The notes: generated by a model not told the origin, from the letters alone. A DNA stretch of 23,636 nt from an uncultured Veillonella sp. (GCA_900538355.1 UPXS01000027.1:1-23636), one strand, 5' to 3'. Shown: positions 6,882 through 16,111, counted from the stretch's first letter. Numbers and translations are program-made.

Positions 6882-7026
6882 GATATGTGAAAGTAAACGC
6901 CTATGCGGTTATCGACAACATTTATATATACATTTTGCTGTATAAAATTCTGCAAAGCCTGTGTATAAAAATTAACGATATCCATTTTTAGTCCCACTTA
7001 GGGCTGAGGCTTATTAAGGAGTTATT

Positions 7027-7914
7027 ATGAATCGCATTGTTGTTGTTGGTAGTTGCAACATGGATATTGTAGTGCTCGCCGATAAACGTCCGGCGGCAGG
7101 CGAAACAATCATGGGCAACGAATTGCACATCGCCCACGGCGGTAAAGGTGCAAACCAAGCGGTAGCTGCTGCTCGTCTCGGTGCAGAGGTTACTATGGTA
7201 GGCTGCATCGGCGAAGATGCATACGGCCAAATGATTTTAGATAATCTAAGAGAAAATTTCATCAATACAGATTACATCGTTACCGTACCGAATACTACAA
7301 CGGGTACAGCCCACATCACATTGGCTGAAGGCGATAATAGCATCATCGTGATTGCAGGCGCCAATGCTAAGGTAGACAAAAACGTTGTAGATAACGCTTG
7401 GTCTGCTATCGAGCAAGCGGATCTCGTAATGGTGCAAAACGAAATTCCTATTCCCACAATCGAATACATCGTTCGTCGTTGCCACGAGGCTAATGTGAAA
7501 GTCCTCTTAAATCCAGCTCCAGCGGCTGACCTCAATCCTGAGTGGTTAGAATTGGCAACCTATATTACGCCAAATGAGCACGAGCTATCTGCCCTCTACC
7601 CTAACCAATCTACAGAGGAAACATTGCTAGCTAACGAAAATAAAATCATCGTTACCCTTGGTAGCAAGGGCGTAGGTTATGCAGATAATGGCGAAATTCA
7701 CACCGTATCTGGCTTCAAGGTTGAACCAGTAGATACAACAGGCGCAGGCGATACCTTCAATGGTGCCTTTGCAATGGCTATCGTTAATGGTAAAAGCTTA
7801 GCTGACGCATTGCACTACGGCAACGCAGCTGCAGCCCTTTCCATCCAACGCTTAGGTGCCCAAGGCGGCATGCCTACAAAGGACGAGGTTGCTGCATTCT
7901 TAGCAAAGAATTAA
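7027..7914 (+). CDS. rbsK: Ribokinase
   Basis: 295 residues, PfkB family. The sugar-binding start NMDIVVLADKRPAAGE and the first signature GGKGANQAVAAARLG (38-52) are typical of ribokinase. The second signature DTTGAGDTFNGAFA (236-249) holds the anion hole and the catalytic aspartate (about 242). It phosphorylates D-ribose with ATP to ribose-5-phosphate in the cytoplasm, feeding the pentose phosphate pathway and nucleotide synthesis. It is the first gene of the ribose cluster; AAGGAG lies 6 bases before the start. It is 116 bases ahead of rbsD, where only a small GAGGT/ACCTC hairpin is seen. Length and motifs are complete. Confidence 0.95.
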   Translation: MNRIVVVGSCNMDIVVLADKRPAAGETIMGNELHIAHGGKGANQAVAAARLGAEVTMVGCIGEDAYGQMILDNLRENFINTDYIVTVPNTTTGTAHITLAEGDNSIIVIAGANAKVDKNVVDNAWSAIEQADLVMVQNEIPIPTIEYIVRRCHEANVKVLLNPAPAADLNPEWLELATYITPNEHELSALYPNQSTEETLLANENKIIVTLGSKGVGYADNGEIHTVSGFKVEPVDTTGAGDTFNGAFAMAIVNGKSLADALHYGNAAAALSIQRLGAQGGMPTKDEVAAFLAKN

Positions 7915-8030
7915 TCTATTGAATACAAACTATATATTCTCATGCAATGAATGTATCTGCTATCTATAAAAAAGAGATTTAATGGCCGAGGTGTTAAACC
8001 TCAACCATCAGAATATAAAAGGAGTTTACC

Positions 8031-8444
8031 ATGCAACGACACGGCATTTTAAATAGCCATATCGCTAAGGTACTTGCAGATCTTGGTCACACAGATACAA
8101 TTTGTATCTCCGACTGTGGCTTACCAGTACCTGAGGGAGTTCAGAAAATCGACTTAGCCTTAGATTTCGGTGTACCAAGCTTTGAGCAAGTAGTATCCAT
8201 CATCTCTAAGCATATGAAATCCGAAGCAGTTCATGTGGCCGGAGAAATTAAAGAAAATAATCCTAAGGCTTATGACTTCTTAGAGTCTACATTCCCATCC
8301 AATCAATACGAATGGATTGAAACAAGCCATGAAGCTTTCAAAGAAGCCACAAAACAATGCAAATGCATTATTCGAACTGGTGAAGCATCTCCGTATGCAA
8401 ATATTATCTTGCGCGCCGATTGTATTTTCAGCGATCGTCCGTAG
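8031..8444 (+). CDS. rbsD: D-ribose pyranase
   Basis: 137 residues matching RbsD throughout. The start GILNSHIAKVLADLGHTDT holds the catalytic histidine at residue 20 and an aspartate at 28 in ISDCGLPVP. The C-terminus RTGEASPYANIILRA is the conserved sugar-binding end. It converts beta-pyranose ribose to the furanose form used by ribokinase. AAAGGAG precedes the start. It lies between rbsK and rbsA, with gaps of 116 and 133 bases. The second gap contains CTAAGC/GCTTAG (8475-8508), a weak hairpin. Transcription may continue through both gaps, since no strong terminator or clear promoter is present. Confidence 0.95.
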   Translation: MQRHGILNSHIAKVLADLGHTDTICISDCGLPVPEGVQKIDLALDFGVPSFEQVVSIISKHMKSEAVHVAGEIKENNPKAYDFLESTFPSNQYEWIETSHEAFKEATKQCKCIIRTGEASPYANIILRADCIFSDRP

Positions 8445-8577
8445 AACAATAGATTAACCACCTCGTTTTATAAACTAAGCATCTGAACCTATAAATTAGT
8501 TAGCTTAGCTTGTAAAATTAACGATCAAATCTATTACATATATTAGAGATACTTTCACCAGTCATATAGGAGTAGTT

Positions 8578-10059
8578 ATGGAAATTGTTATGTCAGGCAT
8601 TGCAAAGGCATTTGGTACGAACCAAGTGTTGCGCGATGTAAGTATTACCCTCAAGGAGGGCGAGGTTCACGCCTTGATGGGCGAAAACGGGGCCGGCAAG
8701 TCCACGCTCATGAATATCCTTACCGGTATTCACAAGGCTGACGCTGGTACAATCACCATCGACGGCGTAGAGCGCACCTTTCCGAACCCGAGAGAGGCCG
8801 AGCTAAACGGGGTGGCTTTTATCCACCAAGAGCTCAACATTTGGCCAAACCTAACATTGTTAGAAAATCTATATTTAATGCGACCAAAGCGCAATAAATT
8901 TGGCATGCTCGATAAAAAAGCGATGCTCGCTGAGGCAGAGAATATATGCCGCGAACTAGGCATCGAATTACCGCTCACTACTGAAGCGGGCCTGTGCTCC
9001 GTTGGTCATCAACAAATGACGGAAATCCTTCGCATCTTGATGTTAGATGCAAAGGTTGTCATCATGGACGAACCGACAGCGGCCCTCACCGAGCGCGAAA
9101 CGGCGACATTGTTCAATATGATGCGCAAAATGAAAGCACGCGGCGTTGCTATCGTATATATCTCTCACCGCATGGAAGAGGTATTTAGCGAATGCGATAC
9201 GATCACGGTTATGCGTGATGGTCACACCATCATCACTAAACCAACATCTGAGCTTTCTGTAAACGAAGTGGTACGCCACATGGTAGGCCGTTCTATCGAT
9301 GAATTCTACCCTGCTCGTACTACAACACCAGGCGAAGTGGTAATGAGTGTGGATAACCTCAAACCTGAAGGTTTCGACAATGACATCTCCTTCTCCTTGC
9401 GCAAGGGTGAAATCCTCGGCGTAGCAGGCCTTATGGGCGCTGGCCGTACAGAAATCATGCGCGCTATCTTCGGTGTAGATAAACATAACGGCGGTACCGT
9501 AACAGTGAACGGCTCCGTTCTCAACTGTAAAAAACCAGAAGATGCCATCAAAGCTGGCATTGCTTTCATCACAGAAAATAGAAAGAGCGAAGGCTTGATC
9601 CTTGATTTCTCCATCGGTTCCAACATTACATTGCCGAATCTTGACGAAATTTGCCCATCTCATATACTAGATAGCAACAAACTCAATTCCTTTGCTGACG
9701 AATTGTCTAAAAAACTAGGCGTTAAAACACAATCTATTCACGAACCGGCATCGTCCCTATCCGGTGGTAACCAACAAAAAGTAGTTATCGCCAAATGGGT
9801 TGGTAAAAAGCCATCCATTATCATCATGGACGAACCGACACGCGGTATCGATATCGGTGCGAAACGTGATATTTATGATTTAATGAACGAATTAACGAAC
9901 GATGGTGTGTCCATTATCATGGTGTCCTCTGAGTTACCTGAAGTGCTGGGCATGAGCGACCGCGTTATGGTCATTCATGAAGGTCGCGTAGCAGGTATCT
10001 TAGACCGCAGCGATGCAACACCAGAATCGATTATGACATTAGCCACAGGAGGACAATAA
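8578..10059 (+). CDS. rbsA: Ribose ABC transporter, ATP-binding protein
   Basis: 493 residues with two ABC domains, as in all RbsA-type sugar importers. Domain 1: Walker A GENGAGKST (35-43), divergent signature SVGHQQMTE (141-149), Walker B VIMDEP (161-166). Domain 2: degenerate Walker A GLMGAGRTE (284-292) lacking the lysine, canonical signature LSGGNQQK (394-401), Walker B IIIMDEP (415-421). The asymmetry is normal for this family. It powers ribose import through RbsC at the inner membrane. AGGAG is found ahead of the start. The stop overlaps the rbsC start by one base (TAATG), so the two are translationally coupled. Confidence 0.95.
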   Translation: MEIVMSGIAKAFGTNQVLRDVSITLKEGEVHALMGENGAGKSTLMNILTGIHKADAGTITIDGVERTFPNPREAELNGVAFIHQELNIWPNLTLLENLYLMRPKRNKFGMLDKKAMLAEAENICRELGIELPLTTEAGLCSVGHQQMTEILRILMLDAKVVIMDEPTAALTERETATLFNMMRKMKARGVAIVYISHRMEEVFSECDTITVMRDGHTIITKPTSELSVNEVVRHMVGRSIDEFYPARTTTPGEVVMSVDNLKPEGFDNDISFSLRKGEILGVAGLMGAGRTEIMRAIFGVDKHNGGTVTVNGSVLNCKKPEDAIKAGIAFITENRKSEGLILDFSIGSNITLPNLDEICPSHILDSNKLNSFADELSKKLGVKTQSIHEPASSLSGGNQQKVVIAKWVGKKPSIIIMDEPTRGIDIGAKRDIYDLMNELTNDGVSIIMVSSELPEVLGMSDRVMVIHEGRVAGILDRSDATPESIMTLATGGQ

Positions 10060-10994
10060 TGGACAGCAAAGCTCTACAATATGTAAAAAAATTAGGCCCT
10101 CTCATCGGCCTCATCCTATTATTTGTAATTATTTCTGTCATGAACGACAGTTTCCTTGAATTCTCTAACTTGCGTAACTTGTTGCGCCAAGTATCTATCA
10201 ATGCGATCATCGCCTTTGGTATGACTTTTGTCATCTTAACTGGCGGTATCGACTTATCCGTTGGTTCCATCCTCGCCCTCTCCAGTGCAGTGATGGCCAA
10301 CCTCATCGTAACTGGTACTGACCCTGTATTGGCTATCGTATTAGCTGCAGGCGCCGGCCTTGTATTGGGCGGTATTAACGGTCTCGTAATTACTTATGGC
10401 CGCGTAGCTCCATTTATTGCTACCTTAGCGACCATGACCATTTACCGTGGTGCGACGCTAGTATTCACAGACGGTAACCCAATCTCCGGTCTTACGCAAG
10501 ACCCTCTATTCCACGGCTTTGGCCAAGGGGATATTGCAGGCCTTCCAGTTCCAGCTATCACAATGTTCCTTGCTTTCATCATCCTCTGGTTCGTATTGAG
10601 CCGCACATCCTTAGGCCGTAAAACATACGCCGTAGGTGGTAGTGAAAAGGTAAGTTACATTGCTGGTATCAAGATTGACCGCGTTAAAATCTTCGTGTAT
10701 GCCTTAACTGGTATGCTCTGTGGTATCGCTGGTGCAATCATCACATCTCGTCTTAACTCTGCACAACCTACAGCAGGTGCAGGCTACGAACTTGACGCTA
10801 TCGCAGCCGTAGTTCTTGGCGGCACAAGCCTTGCTGGTGGTCGTGGTCATATCGTTGGCACATTAATTGGTGCCCTCATTATCGGTACCCTCAACAACGG
10901 GTTAAATATTCTCGACGTTTCCAGTTTCTATCAACAAGTTGTAAAAGGTATTGTCATTTTATTGGCGGTTCTTGCAGACCGCAAGAAAGCCTAG
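10059..10994 (+). CDS. rbsC: Ribose ABC transporter, permease
   Basis: 311 residues, highly hydrophobic with about eight to ten membrane helices. The motifs ILTGGIDLSVGSILALSSAV (about 60-79) and VVLGGTSLAGGRGHIVGT (about 250-267) are hallmarks of the RbsC/BPD_transp_2 permease family; the second contacts the ATPase. It forms the inner-membrane channel for ribose. AGGAGG lies within the end of rbsA, and the start overlaps the rbsA stop by one base. The next gene, rbsB, begins 9 bases after the stop. Confidence 0.95.
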   Translation: MDSKALQYVKKLGPLIGLILLFVIISVMNDSFLEFSNLRNLLRQVSINAIIAFGMTFVILTGGIDLSVGSILALSSAVMANLIVTGTDPVLAIVLAAGAGLVLGGINGLVITYGRVAPFIATLATMTIYRGATLVFTDGNPISGLTQDPLFHGFGQGDIAGLPVPAITMFLAFIILWFVLSRTSLGRKTYAVGGSEKVSYIAGIKIDRVKIFVYALTGMLCGIAGAIITSRLNSAQPTAGAGYELDAIAAVVLGGTSLAGGRGHIVGTLIGALIIGTLNNGLNILDVSSFYQQVVKGIVILLAVLADRKKA

Positions 10995-11003
10995 GAGGTT
11001 CCT

Positions 11004-11906
11004 ATGAAAAAACTATTGTTACTGTTGGCGATGGCTATCATGGTTATCGGTCTTGTAGCAGGCTGTGGTAAAAGCGCTGATAACGGCGGCGACAAAAAAT
11101 CCGGCACGATCGGCTTCTCTGTTTCCACATTGAACAACCCATTCTTCGTAACTATGAAAGAAGGCGTTGAGGCTCAAGCTAAAGCGCTTGGTCTTAAAGT
11201 TAAAATCGTTGATGCTCAAAACGACCCTGCAAAACAAGCAAACGATATTTCTGACTTGCTTGAAAGCGGCGTTTCCGTATTGATCATCAACCCTGTAGAC
11301 TCTGCAGCTATCTCTACTTCCGTAGAAGCAGCAAATGCTAAAAACATTCCTGTAATCACTGTTGACCGCTCTGCTGACAAAGGCAAAGTAGTAGCTCATA
11401 TCGCTTCCGATAACGTAAAAGGCGGCGAAATGGCTGCACAACTTATTGCTGATAAAGTAGGCAAAGCTGCAAAAGTAGCTGAAATCGAAGGTATCCCTGG
11501 TGCTTCCGCAACTCGTGAACGTGGCCAAGGTTTCCACAACGTAGCTGACAAAGACTTAACAGTAGTAGCAAAACAAAGTGCTGACTTCGACCGTACAAAA
11601 GGTTTGAACGTAGCAACAAACATTTTGCAAGCTAACCCTGATGTACAAGCTATCTTCGCTCATAACGACGAAATGGCATTGGGCGCTATCCAAGCAGCTA
11701 AATCCGCAGGCAAAACAATCTTCATCGTAGGCTTTGACGGTACTGCTGATGCAGACAAAGCTGTTAAAGACGGCACATTGGCTGCAACAATTGCTCAACA
11801 ACCAGACCAAATGGGTAAAATCGCTATTGATACAGCTCAAAAAGTTATCAAAGGCGAAGCTGTAGAAGCTAAAATCCCTGTAGATCTTAAAGTTGTTACA
11901 AAATAA
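11004..11906 (+). CDS. rbsB: Ribose ABC transporter, substrate-binding lipoprotein
   Basis: 300 residues. The N-terminus is a lipoprotein signal with lipobox LVAGC and the acylated cysteine at 21. The mature part is a periplasmic-binding-protein type 1 domain: GFSVSTLNNPFFVTMKEG, then NPVDSAAIS, TVDRSAD, and FAHNDEMALGA, all typical of RbsB. It captures ribose in the periplasm and delivers it to RbsC. A lipid anchor is less common in E. coli-type RbsB but usual in Firmicutes. Codon use here is strongly biased to a few codons (GCT, AAA, GTA), suggesting high expression. It is the last gene of the operon and is followed by a strong terminator. Confidence 0.95.
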   Translation: MKKLLLLLAMAIMVIGLVAGCGKSADNGGDKKSGTIGFSVSTLNNPFFVTMKEGVEAQAKALGLKVKIVDAQNDPAKQANDISDLLESGVSVLIINPVDSAAISTSVEAANAKNIPVITVDRSADKGKVVAHIASDNVKGGEMAAQLIADKVGKAAKVAEIEGIPGASATRERGQGFHNVADKDLTVVAKQSADFDRTKGLNVATNILQANPDVQAIFAHNDEMALGAIQAAKSAGKTIFIVGFDGTADADKAVKDGTLAATIAQQPDQMGKIAIDTAQKVIKGEAVEAKIPVDLKVVTK

Positions 11907-11930
11907 TTGTAAATAGAAACTGGGTACAGA

Positions 11931-11966
11931 AAACCCCGACATCAAATTGATGTCGGGGTTTTTATT
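11931..11966 (+). terminator. Rho-independent terminator of the ribose operon
   Basis: AACCCCGACATCAA pairs perfectly with TTGATGTCGGGGTT, followed by TTTTTATT. The sequence is nearly symmetrical, so it may also stop leftward transcription from the facing porin gene. Confidence 0.9.
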
Positions 11967-12064
11967 ATATGTATTTTAGTTAATCCTATATAACGTTTAT
12001 CAACCAAAATATATACTCTTATAGTGTTTTCTTAAAGAAAGTGATGTTATGAAAACAACATATA

Positions 12065-13393
12065 TTAGAACATGAAGTTTACATCTGTACGCCAGTAATC
12101 ACCTAATTTATTACCGTCCATGTCTTTATTGCCGAAGCCATAGTAAGCACCGATAGATACGTTTTGGAATGGTACATAGTTTACATTCGCTACGAAGCCT
12201 TTGAAGCCATTGCGTACATGAGCTACGCCCTTATTATCTACATAGTGTTGATTGTAGAAGCTATAGGCAGGCGCAAATGCACTACTGAAGATTGGAGAGT
12301 TTCCTTCTTGATAGTAATATTGACCGCGTACGCTATAGGTATGCGCTTTCTTAATGTCATAGTTACCATAGCCAAGGCTAGCCATCCAAGCATGAGAATC
12401 AGAAACGCCAGGTGCTGTAAGCCATTCGCCAAATACATTCCAACGGTTAAAGTTCATATTCGTATTGAGGCCCCAAATATTTTTATATGGAGAATCAATG
12501 AAGGATTTAACTTGTTTGCCTGTCAACGCATCCACATCTTGACCTTGGTACAATTTACCATCATGGAAACGACCATACATACCACCAAGGGTAACATGTT
12601 TATTAAGTTTACCCTTAACTTCAACCATAGCTGCAGTAACTGTATTTTCTCTAGTTTGGTAAGTAGGAGCACCGCCCAACCAGTAACCATAACTAGCAGA
12701 TACATCGAGCTTGCCATGTTTGTACATGAGACGAGCACCATCAACGAGATCATCATACATAAGGCCTAGACCTGGTGTATAGAGTTGACGACCTACGCGC
12801 AATGTTGTGTCTTTACCGAAATGATGATCTACATAGGCAAGATTAATTTTACCTTGTGTAGCATTGCTATTGCCGAATTCACTAGAACCTTGAATACGTA
12901 CAACTGCATCAGTTTTATCGTTGACCTTAGCATTGAAGATCACACGAGCACGATAATCAAAGGAGGAATGTTTACCATACGCATAGGTATCATTTTTCAA
13001 CTCGCTGCCGCGGTAACGCAAACGGTAGTTACCAGTCACCTTTACATTCCCTACTTGATTTTCTAATTTGGCTACTCGTACACCTAATGTGTTGAGTTCA
13101 TTTCCAAATTCGTCTGCCAAGCGATTAATCATAGCTTGTTGTTCCGCATTGGCTTTATCTTGGTTAGCCATAGCTTTAGCTATCATTTGAGCCATTTCGT
13201 ATCGAGTAATAGGATTGTTACCTTTGAAAGTTCCATCTGGGTACCCATTAATAATCCCTGCATTCGCTAATTGCTCAACAGATTGGTACGCCCAACTAGA
13301 AGCATCTACATCGGAAAATGGATTGGCTGCATACACACTTACAGAACCCAATACCATACAGGAAACTAAACTTGCTACCAACTTTTTATTCAT
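12065..13393 (-). CDS. SLH-domain outer-membrane porin, OmpM-like
   Basis: 442 residues. The signal peptide spans about 1-22 and is cut near VYA-ANPF. An SLH domain follows (about 24-75: FSDVDASSWAYQSV, then GYPDGTFKGNNPITRYEMA), then a short coiled-coil linker (about 78-115). The rest is a beta-barrel rich in alternating and aromatic residues, ending in a terminal phenylalanine (TDVNFMF), as recognised by the BAM machinery. In Veillonella and Selenomonas such OmpM proteins tether the outer membrane to polyamine-modified peptidoglycan and act as general porins. It faces the ribose operon tail-to-tail. AGAAGG precedes the start. No dedicated terminator is clear beyond the bidirectional one at 11931. 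Confidence 0.9.
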   Translation of the reverse strand: MNKKLVASLVSCMVLGSVSVYAANPFSDVDASSWAYQSVEQLANAGIINGYPDGTFKGNNPITRYEMAQMIAKAMANQDKANAEQQAMINRLADEFGNELNTLGVRVAKLENQVGNVKVTGNYRLRYRGSELKNDTYAYGKHSSFDYRARVIFNAKVNDKTDAVVRIQGSSEFGNSNATQGKINLAYVDHHFGKDTTLRVGRQLYTPGLGLMYDDLVDGARLMYKHGKLDVSASYGYWLGGAPTYQTRENTVTAAMVEVKGKLNKHVTLGGMYGRFHDGKLYQGQDVDALTGKQVKSFIDSPYKNIWGLNTNMNFNRWNVFGEWLTAPGVSDSHAWMASLGYGNYDIKKAHTYSVRGQYYYQEGNSPIFSSAFAPAYSFYNQHYVDNKGVAHVRNGFKGFVANVNYVPFQNVSIGAYYGFGNKDMDGNKLGDYWRTDVNFMF

Positions 13394-13453
13394 TAAAAAG
13401 ACCTTCTCTCATATAGATATCACAAAATATCTCATATATTAATTTTATTTTGT

Positions 13454-13459
13454 ATTATA
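13454..13459 (-). promoter_or_regulatory. Candidate -10 box of the porin gene
   Basis: Minus-strand TATAAT sits in GTATAATAC, about 60 bases before the porin start. The -35 region is weak (TTCTAC at about 17 bases). Confidence 0.4.
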
Positions 13460-13526
13460 CGTAAACAATCTTATACGTAGAATAAAATCTATTATGCATA
13501 TTAAATAAGCACTATTTATAAGACTT

Positions 13527-14180
13527 TTATTCGTGCGGTGTTGTATAGTTAATATCTTGTGCCTTGTAGCTTTCACCATGAGCTAATACGTGAACAATAG
13601 TTTCCAATGTGGCACGTACAGTTTCACCAGCCATGCTTGGTTGATTTGGTTTATCCACTACTTGGGATGGCAAATACGGAATATGCATGAAGCCCGCTTT
13701 GATGTTGCCCTTTTGCGCCGCATAATGACATACACCATACATCAAGTGATTGCATACGAAGGTACCCGCTGTATTAGAAACCTTTGCAGGGATTCCATTT
13801 TGGTGCAATGCATTAACGATGTTTTTAATTGGTAATGTCGCAAAGTATGCACTAGGGCCATCGGCTACAACAGGTTCATCTTCCGGTTGGTTGCCCCCAT
13901 TATCTGGGATGCGGAAATCATCACAGTTAATAGCAACACGTTCTACTGTAATATCTGGGCGACCGCCTGCTTGACCTACACATAGAATGAAATCTGGTTG
14001 ACACTCTTCAGCCGCTGCTTTCACAGTATCAACAGATGTATAACGTACAGTAGGAACCATTTGAGTCACTACCTTATAGTCACCATCGGTATAACCATCC
14101 ATTGTTTTTACCGCTTCCCAAGCTGGGTTAATAGGTTCACCGCCGAATGGATCAAAACCGGTAATCAAAATTGTTTTCAT
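13527..14180 (-). CDS. pcp: Pyroglutamyl-peptidase I
   Basis: 217 residues, peptidase family C15. The start ITGFDPFGGEPINPAWEAV is the family hallmark. The catalytic triad is visible: Glu80 in DITVERVAINCDDFRIPDN, Cys143 in SNTAGTFVCNHLMYG, and His166 in GFMHIPYLP. It removes N-terminal pyroglutamate (5-oxoproline) from peptides in the cytoplasm. It follows the DUF969 and DUF979 genes on the same strand, 141 bases away, with a GAGG ribosome binding site. That neighbourhood ties it to pyroglutamate transport. The 14181-14321 gap shows no clear terminator, so read-through from the transporter genes is possible. The length is normal. Confidence 0.95.
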   Translation of the reverse strand: MKTILITGFDPFGGEPINPAWEAVKTMDGYTDGDYKVVTQMVPTVRYTSVDTVKAAAEECQPDFILCVGQAGGRPDITVERVAINCDDFRIPDNGGNQPEDEPVVADGPSAYFATLPIKNIVNALHQNGIPAKVSNTAGTFVCNHLMYGVCHYAAQKGNIKAGFMHIPYLPSQVVDKPNQPSMAGETVRATLETIVHVLAHGESYKAQDINYTTPHE

Positions 14181-14321
14181 TACACTACCTCATAACGATA
14201 TTCTATGATTTATATCAATAAGCACATGTTTTCATAAGGATAATCATACACTAAAACCATATCATAGCAGATTGTATATAACATCCGCTCTCATAAGAAT
14301 ATCGTTTTTCAAAGAAAAGGG

Positions 14322-15251
14322 TTAAATAAAGTAATACATTAATAGGATGTTCAATACGAGCATAATTAATGCAATTGGAAGTTGTGCTTTAATAACGCCG
14401 TATTGGTCGCGCATTTCAAGGAGCGCTACCGGTACGATGTTGAAGTTGGCCGCCATAGGAGTCATCAACGTACCGCAATACCCTGCAAGCATTGCAATAG
14501 CACCGACAGCAGCTGGGTTAGCACCATGAGCTACGACAAGCATTGGAATACCGATGGCACTTGTAATCATGGCAAATGCAGCAAAGGCGTTACCCATGAT
14601 CATTGTGAAGATAACCATACCGATGCAGTATGCTACAACAACGAGGAATACATTGTCAGCTGGTACTACACTTGCAACGGCACTGGAGATAATTTTACCA
14701 ACGCCAGCCAAATTAAATAGATAGCCGAGAGCCGCTAATAATTGGGACAAAATAGCAGTCCAACCGATTGCATCGATAAGGCGACGACCTTCATGGAAAC
14801 CTTGGTTAAGGTTACCCTTAGTGATGTAAAGAGCGGCACACATAGCGATGATTGCAGCGATACCGAGACCTACAAGAGCACCTAGCTTAGTAAAGAAGCC
14901 GATGATGAATGTAATAATACCAACAAGCAAGGCTGGAACAAAGATAACATTACCAATACGAACTGCTTCGCCTTTTTTAAATTCGATAGCAGATTCAAAG
15001 TAATTGCCCTTGCCAAGTTGTTTTACCAACACGATAACCGCCATAGCAATTACAAGCCAACCATTGATTTCCTTGGAGAGATAAGAGCCAAAGATAAAGG
15101 ATACACTATACAATAACCAAAATAGACCTGTACCAATGCGATATTTATGTTCTTTATCTAAAAATGATTGAATGGCAAAGATAAATAGAATAATCCCTAC
15201 GAGAAGATATACATAATCTAAGGGCTGCATTTTATAGAGTAGTTCTAACAT
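14322..15251 (-). CDS. 5-oxoproline transporter, DUF979 family subunit
   Basis: 309 residues with about nine hydrophobic segments. The pattern matches the DUF979 family, annotated in reference genomes as one subunit of a two-part 5-oxoproline (pyroglutamate) transporter. Its late segment GANPAAVGAIAMLAGYCGTLMTPMAANFN resembles the ion-transporter superfamily re-entrant region. The start at 15251 lies one base past the stop of the partner DUF969 gene, with GGGGG about 9 bases upstream, so the two are translationally coupled. With pcp next door, the set would import pyroglutamate or handle the product of the peptidase. The direction of transport is not shown by the sequence. Confidence 0.85.
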   Translation of the reverse strand: MLELLYKMQPLDYVYLLVGIILFIFAIQSFLDKEHKYRIGTGLFWLLYSVSFIFGSYLSKEINGWLVIAMAVIVLVKQLGKGNYFESAIEFKKGEAVRIGNVIFVPALLVGIITFIIGFFTKLGALVGLGIAAIIAMCAALYITKGNLNQGFHEGRRLIDAIGWTAILSQLLAALGYLFNLAGVGKIISSAVASVVPADNVFLVVVAYCIGMVIFTMIMGNAFAAFAMITSAIGIPMLVVAHGANPAAVGAIAMLAGYCGTLMTPMAANFNIVPVALLEMRDQYGVIKAQLPIALIMLVLNILLMYYFI

Positions 15252-15252
15252 A

Positions 15253-16002
15253 TTATTTGCCCCCTTTCGCTAATTCTTCTGGTGTAACAAGTATATTAAA
15301 TTCATTAGGTACTAATTTACCCGCTTTCATATCTGCTTCGTCACGAGCTACATAGGCTTGAATTGTTTTATCGAAGATAATAAAGCGAATGAAGTTAACG
15401 ATATATGCACAAACAGCAGTTGGCAATCCGTACAATACCATATCTGTTAATTCAACAGAATAGCCCAATTGTTCCATAACGCCTTTGATGAGTAATAAAC
15501 CACCAGCAGCAAGGAATAAGTTTTGACCAAAGAAGTTACCTGTATTATCTGCAGAAGCAGCTATACCACGTACCTTATCTAGAGTGCGTTGAGATACTGG
15601 ACGACCTTGTGCTACAGCAGCTTCACTCATAGGAGCAATCAATGGACGAACCATAGCAACCATACCAGACATGTTAATACCAAAGGCTACTGTTACTTGG
15701 CGTACAAATAAGTAAATCATAAAGATACGACCAGCAGTAGCTGCGTTGATCTTACCGATTAAAATTTCTGCCCGTTCACGCAAGCCGTGACGTTCCATAA
15801 GACCAATAACAGGTAAAATCAAAATAAATAATGACATATAACGATTTTTAACAAAGGCCTCCCCAATAGCACCAACGATATCGTTGATACTGAGACCACC
15901 TGCAAGGCCCGTTACAAAACCTGCGGCTACGACAACTAACAAGGCATTAAAGCGCAGCATCAAACCGATGACCATCACTAAAATACCAGATAAGACTAAC
16001 AT
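15253..16002 (-). CDS. 5-oxoproline transporter, DUF969 family subunit
   Basis: 249 residues from the chosen start MLVLSGILVMVIGL; an in-frame ATG at 16032 would add 10 polar residues. I prefer the inner start because AAAGGA lies about 10 bases ahead and the family begins directly with a membrane helix. About six hydrophobic segments are seen. RQVTVAFGINMSGMVAMVRPLIAPM and the charged stretch DKVRGIAASADNTGNFFGQN fit DUF969. This is the partner of the DUF979 protein in a 5-oxoproline transporter. It is the first gene of the unit, with a TATAAT box at 16079-16074 on the minus strand. Confidence 0.85.
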   Translation of the reverse strand: MLVLSGILVMVIGLMLRFNALLVVVAAGFVTGLAGGLSINDIVGAIGEAFVKNRYMSLFILILPVIGLMERHGLRERAEILIGKINAATAGRIFMIYLFVRQVTVAFGINMSGMVAMVRPLIAPMSEAAVAQGRPVSQRTLDKVRGIAASADNTGNFFGQNLFLAAGGLLLIKGVMEQLGYSVELTDMVLYGLPTAVCAYIVNFIRFIIFDKTIQAYVARDEADMKAGKLVPNEFNILVTPEELAKGGK

Positions 16003-16073
16003 AGTCTCACATCCTTTCAAAAAATCATCCATGACCCTATCCTATAGTCCACAGACATACTACATATGTTTAC

Positions 16074-16079
16074 ATTATA
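16074..16079 (-). promoter_or_regulatory. Candidate -10 box of the 5-oxoproline operon
   Basis: Minus-strand TATAAT within GTATATAATG lies about 70 bases ahead of the preferred start and 40 ahead of the alternative start. The -35 is poor. Confidence 0.4.
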
Positions 16080-16111
16080 TACCCAAATATGAATTTTTTG
16101 CATAAACAAAT

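Noticed and set aside
9043..9663. 206-residue minus-strand ORF inside rbsA
   Set aside because: It is a shadow of rbsA; its composition is rich in Cys, His and Phe, as expected from reverse reading of a coding frame.
12164..12769. 201-residue plus-strand ORF opposite the porin
   Set aside because: It is a shadow of a gene with a signal peptide, SLH domain and barrel; no start signal is present.
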